From SZUA-584 sp964607965 (lineage in GTDB: Bacteria; Bacillota; Clostridia; Christensenellales; SZUA-584), in assembly GCA_964607965.1 (NCBI GenBank), contig CAZSMH010000040.1, positions 1 to 16,713 on the forward strand: 16,713 bases of DNA, read 5' to 3'. Below, piece by piece: positions 13,915 through 16,713 of this stretch. Every line of letters starts with the position of its first letter. Within the stretch, counting starts at the first letter, position 1. The notes beneath the pieces were generated by a model. That model was not told the DNA's origin and searched no databases. It saw only the letters and a program-made list of their open reading frames with translations. Both the position numbers and the translations under genes were made by a program.

Positions 13915-14751
13915 ATGCGTATTATTAAGAGTAAAACGGTTATGAATGCTGTGCGCCGTCTTTGCCTTTCGGCATGCAACATGCCGGGCGATGATGTTAT
14001 ATGCGCGCTTAATGCGGCATATAAGAACGAAACGTGCCCGCCGGCCAAAGAAGCGCTGCGCCAGCTTATTGAAAACGCCCGTATAGCAGATGAAACAAGA
14101 ATGCCGTATTGTCAGGATACGGGTATGGCCGTGGTTTTTCTGGACATAGGCACGGATGCGCATATAGACGGTGCTCTTGAAGAGGCAGTTAATGAGGGTA
14201 TAAGGCGCGCTTATACGGAAGGATATCTTAGAAAGTCGGTCCGGGACCCTCTTGTTGGCAAGAACACCGGTGACAATACACCCGCCGTGATACACTACGA
14301 TTTAATACCCGGTGACAGACTGCACATAATTGTTGCACCCAAAGGGTTTGGAAGCGAAAACCAAAGCCGTATTGCCATGCTAAAACCGTCCGACGGGTTA
14401 GATGGCATTCGGCAGTTTGTTATTGACTGTGTCAAAAAGGCGGATGGCAGCCCATGCCCCCCTGTGGTTCTTGGCATTGGCATCGGCGGCACTTTTGAAA
14501 AATGTGCGCTGATTGCAAAAAGGCAGCTTATTCGTGATATCGGCAGCGTCAATCAAGACCCTATGCTGGCAGAACTTGAACAAGAGATTAAAGAACAAAT
14601 TAATGCTCTTGGTATAGGTGCTATGGGTTTCGGCGGCAGCAATTACTGCTTTGCCGTCCACATAGGGACCTACCCGACTCATATTGCCGGGCTGCCTGTT
14701 GCGGTAAACTTTCAGTGCCACGCTGCGCGCCATGCGAGCGAAACGCTTTAG
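13915..14751 (+). CDS. Class I fumarate hydratase, alpha (N-terminal) subunit
   Basis: This subunit (278 aa) carries the [4Fe-4S] cluster of a two-subunit hydro-lyase that interconverts fumarate and malate. Motifs: MPYCQDTG with Cys66; KNTGDNTPAVIHY (116-128); APKGFGSENQS (141-151); GIGGTFEKC with Cys197; and the C-terminal PTHIAGLPVAVNFQCHAARHA with Cys268. Cys66, Cys197 and Cys268 are the likely cluster ligands. The related L(+)-tartrate dehydratase alpha subunit is the main alternative, since the two share all these motifs; the neighbourhood (PFOR, no tartrate genes) favours fumarase. AAAGGA lies 7 bases before the ATG. The beta gene follows after 11 bases. In an anaerobe it would serve a reductive or partial TCA branch. 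Confidence 0.92.
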   Translation: MRIIKSKTVMNAVRRLCLSACNMPGDDVICALNAAYKNETCPPAKEALRQLIENARIADETRMPYCQDTGMAVVFLDIGTDAHIDGALEEAVNEGIRRAYTEGYLRKSVRDPLVGKNTGDNTPAVIHYDLIPGDRLHIIVAPKGFGSENQSRIAMLKPSDGLDGIRQFVIDCVKKADGSPCPPVVLGIGIGGTFEKCALIAKRQLIRDIGSVNQDPMLAELEQEIKEQINALGIGAMGFGGSNYCFAVHIGTYPTHIAGLPVAVNFQCHAARHASETL

Positions 14752-14762
14752 GGGAGGTTAAT

Positions 14763-15293
14763 ATGCACATTTGCTCACCGCTTTTAAAAAAAGATATTGA
14801 GCAGCTTTCGGCAGGCATGAGTGTAACGTTTTCCGGCACGGTCTATACCGCCAGAGATGCGGCGCATGCACGGCTTGATGCGATGATACGCAGCGGCGAG
14901 GAGCTTCCGTTTACTATAAAAAACAGCGGCATATATTATGCAGGCCCCTGCCCGGCAAAGCCAGGACAGCTTATTAATTCTTGCGGGCCGACGACGTCCT
15001 CGCGTATGAACGCTTATGCACCGACTCTTTACGATTTAGGGCTCTCTTTCGTTATAGGAAAAGGCCCTGTTTCGGATGAAGTGCGCTCTGCAATAATACG
15101 AAACTGCGCCGTATACTTCGCTGCCGTCGGCGGCGCCGGTGCTCTTATTGCATCTTGTATCACGGCCGTTGATGATATAGCGTTTGCAGACCTTGGTACA
15201 GAAGCAATAAGGCTTATAACCTTTGACAAGATACCTCTGATAGTAGCAATAGACATTCATGGCAGATGTGTTTACGACCGCAAATCAAACTGA
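14763..15293 (+). CDS. Class I fumarate hydratase, beta (C-terminal) subunit
   Basis: Partner (176 aa) of the alpha subunit just upstream, corresponding to the C-terminal domain of E. coli FumA. Visible motifs: an early SGTVYTARDAAHARL segment, then PFTIKNSGIYYAGPCP, and CGPTTSSRMNAYAP (residues about 74-87), the catalytic and substrate-binding block with its Thr-Thr-Ser and Arg. After that come VIGKGPVS, GGAGAL, and a C-terminal LGTEAIRL segment. The ATG at 14763 has a strong GGGGAGG about 5 bases upstream; an in-frame ATG at 14715 lies inside the alpha gene and has no such site. Length is usual for the stand-alone subunit. No terminator is seen between its stop and the tRNA promoter 21 bases later, so some transcripts may read into the tRNA and end at its terminator. 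Confidence 0.92.
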   Translation: MHICSPLLKKDIEQLSAGMSVTFSGTVYTARDAAHARLDAMIRSGEELPFTIKNSGIYYAGPCPAKPGQLINSCGPTTSSRMNAYAPTLYDLGLSFVIGKGPVSDEVRSAIIRNCAVYFAAVGGAGALIASCITAVDDIAFADLGTEAIRLITFDKIPLIVAIDIHGRCVYDRKSN

Positions 15294-15313
15294 GAGAAGC
15301 TGTATTTAAACAC

Positions 15314-15342
15314 TTGAAATAGCTGTGTGTATGCTTTATAAT
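15314..15342 (+). promoter_or_regulatory. Sigma-A promoter of tRNA-Thr
   Basis: Plus strand TTGAAA (15314-15319, 5 of 6), a 17-base spacer, then perfect TATAAT (15337-15342). The start would be about a dozen bases before the mature tRNA, a short 5' leader typical of tRNA genes. Confidence 0.8.
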
Positions 15343-15361
15343 AGCAAAGCAGCTAAAGCAA

Positions 15362-15437
15362 GCCGCTATAGCTCAGCAGGTAGAGCACATCCATGGTAAG
15401 GATGGGGTCATCAGTTCGAATCTGATTAGCGGCTCCA
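15362..15437 (+). tRNA. tRNA-Thr, anticodon GGT
   Basis: A full cloverleaf of 76 bases with encoded CCA. The acceptor GCCGCTA pairs with TAGCGGC, and the D-stem is GCTC/GAGC. The anticodon stem CATCC/GGATG encloses the loop ATGGTAA, so the anticodon is GGT, reading ACC and ACU. The T-arm ATCAG-TTCGAAT-CTGAT is standard and the discriminator base is T. It stands alone with its own promoter and terminator. The sequence around the 3' end shows no integrase gene or repeated tRNA end that would suggest an integrated element. Confidence 0.97.
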
Positions 15438-15463
15438 AAAGCCCTGTTGAAAGGGCTTTTTTT
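15437..15463 (+). terminator. Rho-independent terminator of tRNA-Thr
   Basis: AAAAGCCCT, a six-base loop, and AGGGCTTTT form a 9-bp stem followed by further T, directly after the tRNA CCA end. Because the stem is flanked by A and T runs it may also stop minus-strand transcripts coming from the beta-phosphoglucomutase gene. Confidence 0.92.
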
Positions 15464-15538
15464 GTATCTTAACTACAGCATTTATAACTTTATAAAAGGG
15501 CGGTTGCTGAATAGAATATCAAAATATACTATCTTTTT

Positions 15539-15558
15539 ATCGGGCAGCTTGCCGATAA
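15539..15558. repeat. Short inverted repeat downstream of beta-phosphoglucomutase
   Basis: TATCGG and CCGATA form a perfect 6-bp inverted repeat around an 8-base centre, 12 bases past the stop codon of the minus-strand gene. Neither strand has a T tract after the stem, so it is not a normal intrinsic terminator; it may stabilise the mRNA 3' end. The rest of 15464-15569 shows nothing recognisable. Confidence 0.4.
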
Positions 15559-15569
15559 TGATTTATGCT

Positions 15570-16205
15570 TTACAGCAGTTTGAGAATGTCGGAAATACGC
15601 TTTAAGTTGTATGTTGCAAGCCCGCTTAGCGTAGCGTGTCCTATCGCCGCGCAGTCCATATTTGCGGCGAGCGCGGCCTGCACCCCCGAAACCGCGTCTT
15701 CGACAACAATGCAGGTGGTTGGCTCCGCTTGAAGATAGCGCGCAGCAGAGAGAAAAACCTCCGGGTCAGGCTTTGATTTTGATATGTTGTTACCGTCTGA
15801 TATGGCGTCAAACATATCTTCGATACCTGTCTGTTTCAATATCAGACGTGCGTTTCTGCTTGAAGAGCCAATCGCCATAAGAATGCCGTTTTGACGGACA
15901 ACGTTTAACGTATGCTTGACCTCGCTGCTTATATCGCCGGGCGTCATTGTTTTTAAGTATTCAACATACAAGCTGTTTTTTTTATCAATATAATGCAGCT
16001 TTTGTTCCGGGGAGAGATAGCCATTGTAAGCCTCGAGTATGATCTCAAAACTTTCCGCGCGGCTCACGCCTCTTAAACGGTTGTTGATTTTCTTATCAAA
16101 GTACACCCCTATCTCATCGGCAATCGTTTTCCAGGCTGTGTAATGGTATTTGTCCGTGTGGCAGATAACCCCGTCAAGGTCGAATATAACAGCTTTGTAT
16201 TTCAT
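15570..16205 (-). CDS. pgmB: Beta-phosphoglucomutase
   Basis: A HAD-superfamily enzyme (211 aa) that converts beta-glucose-1-phosphate to glucose-6-phosphate. The residues match the Lactococcus lactis enzyme closely: nucleophile and acid/base Asp9 and Asp11 in FDLDGV, cap residue Arg49 in RGVSRAESF, Ser114 in GSSSRNA, Lys145 in KSKPDP, and Glu169/Asp170 in VVEDAVSG. The cap residue equivalent to Lys45 is Arg here. The length is normal. The ATG has GGAG about 5 bases upstream. It follows a GH65 phosphorylase gene by 35 bases; GH65 enzymes release beta-glucose-1-phosphate, so the two form a short catabolic pathway and almost certainly one operon. Confidence 0.95.
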   Translation of the reverse strand: MKYKAVIFDLDGVICHTDKYHYTAWKTIADEIGVYFDKKINNRLRGVSRAESFEIILEAYNGYLSPEQKLHYIDKKNSLYVEYLKTMTPGDISSEVKHTLNVVRQNGILMAIGSSSRNARLILKQTGIEDMFDAISDGNNISKSKPDPEVFLSAARYLQAEPTTCIVVEDAVSGVQAALAANMDCAAIGHATLSGLATYNLKRISDILKLL

Positions 16206-16240
16206 AATATCTCCAGATTAAATTGTGTTGTGAAACATAG

Positions 16241-16713
16241 TTAGCGTTGTACAGTCAGCGAATCCTTCAAGCAGTATTCCTCATTGTAAACATATATGGT
16301 GCATGCGTATTGCTCACCGTGTTCACGCGTAAAAACACACTCGCTCGCGTTCACTTTAACTCGTATACGCGTTTTGCAATAATAGATTTTGAATGTGTAG
16401 GAACGCCACCCTTTGGGCAACATGGGAGAAAAATAAATACCGTCCTCATTTAAACGCAAACCCGCGAAGCCGTAAACGATAACCATATAGGAGCCGCCCA
16501 TGTTGGCGGTATGTATTCCTATGTCAGTGTTTTTATTCAGATTCAGCAAATCCATTTTTGCGGAGTTGCCAAAATACGCAACAGCCTTGTCTTCCATGCC
16601 GAGCCTTGCGGCCATGATGCTAAAAATGCAGGTTGACAGCGACGAGTCATGCACTGTTATTTTTTCATAATACTCATAAGAAACCTCATTGTAGTCTCCA
16701 ATAGTTTTAGATA
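16241..16713 (-). CDS. Glycoside hydrolase family 65 disaccharide phosphorylase, C-terminal part (runs off window)
   Basis: About 157 C-terminal residues are present; the start lies beyond the right edge. The reading frame continues without a stop to the last base, so the GTG/ATG codons near 16654 are internal. The segment reads YYEKITVHDSSLS, then MAARLGMEDKAVAYF, then NTDIGIHTANMGGSYMVIVYGFAG and LPKGWRSYTFKI. This order is typical of the end of the (alpha/alpha)6 barrel and the beta-sandwich C-domain of GH65 enzymes, which phosphorolyse alpha-glucosidic disaccharides (maltose, trehalose, kojibiose, nigerose) to beta-glucose-1-phosphate. The specificity loops and the catalytic glutamate are outside the window, so the sugar cannot be named. 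The pairing with pgmB supports a phosphorylase rather than a GH65 hydrolase. Confidence 0.88.
   Translation of the reverse strand, partial: SKTIGDYNEVSYEYYEKITVHDSSLSTCIFSIMAARLGMEDKAVAYFGNSAKMDLLNLNKNTDIGIHTANMGGSYMVIVYGFAGLRLNEDGIYFSPMLPKGWRSYTFKIYYCKTRIRVKVNASECVFTREHGEQYACTIYVYNEEYCLKDSLTVQR

Noticed and set aside
13897..14295. 132-aa open frame on the minus strand over the fumarase alpha gene
   Set aside because: It lies opposite the conserved fumarase core and runs into the promoter region with no ribosome binding site.
15362..15463. tRNA-Thr as an attachment site for an integrated element
   Set aside because: No integrase, no repeated tRNA 3' end and no change of gene character beside it; the flanking pgmB/GH65 genes are ordinary metabolism.
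15539..15558. Terminator for beta-phosphoglucomutase
   Set aside because: The stem is only 6 bp and is followed by A-rich rather than T-rich sequence on the minus strand; it is kept only as an inverted repeat.
1..16713. CRISPR array, insertion sequence, phage or defence genes
   Set aside because: No regularly spaced repeats, transposase-like proteins or defence families were seen; all long reading frames belong to known housekeeping, metabolic or sporulation families.

Overview
The window reads as ordinary chromosome from an endospore-forming (or spore-former-derived) member of the Clostridia. The signs are a SpoIVFA/SpoIVFB pair, a single-chain pyruvate:ferredoxin oxidoreductase, two-subunit class I (iron-sulfur) fumarase, strong AGGAGG-type ribosome binding sites, TTGACA/TATAAT promoters, and the radical SAM - DUF2344 - RNase G - L21 - L27 gene order. 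No mobile element, CRISPR array, phage gene or defence system is visible. Coding density is high and every gene is recognisable at family level.

Layout, left to right. Positions 1-637 (minus) hold the N-terminal part of a sodium:alanine symporter cut by the window edge. 710-1573 (minus) is an OGG1-type 8-oxoguanine DNA glycosylase, placed 10 bases after a class I DAHP synthase (1584-2612, minus) that has its own promoter. 2714-5033 (minus) holds rng (RNase G), rplU (L21), rpmA (L27) and a terminator. A near-consensus promoter at the end of rng drives rplU-rpmA. 5082-7564 (minus) holds the TIGR03960 radical SAM protein and its partner TIGR03936, overlapping by a few bases. 7678-8397 (minus) is a metallo-beta-lactamase-fold protein, and 8433-10034 (minus) is the spoIVFB/spoIVFA pair. 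10176-13694 (minus) is nifJ (PFOR) with a clear promoter and terminator. A divergent intergenic region (13695-13914) carries back-to-back consensus promoters for nifJ and for the fumarase alpha/beta genes (13915-15293, plus). 15362-15437 (plus) is tRNA-Thr(GGT) with its own promoter and terminator. 15570-16713 (minus) holds beta-phosphoglucomutase and the C-terminal part of a GH65 disaccharide phosphorylase cut by the right edge.

How the genes fit together. The 2.7-10.0 kb block resembles the spoIVFAB-rplU-rpmA neighbourhood known from Bacillus, expanded as in Clostridia with the radical SAM pair and rng. It differs from the Bacillus version in three ways: there is no prp protease gene between rplU and rpmA, L27 lacks the cleavable N-terminal extension, and obgE does not follow rpmA. 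PFOR and fumarase form a divergent pair of central anaerobic carbon-metabolism genes, with a Rex-like operator candidate at the PFOR start site. GH65 phosphorylase plus beta-phosphoglucomutase is a standard energy-saving route from alpha-disaccharide to glucose-6-phosphate.

I did not find a convincing undescribed system. The observations most worth a second look are the coherent Prp/L27-extension loss, the perfect 14-bp palindrome filling the spacer of the rplU promoter, and the Rex-like site at nifJ.
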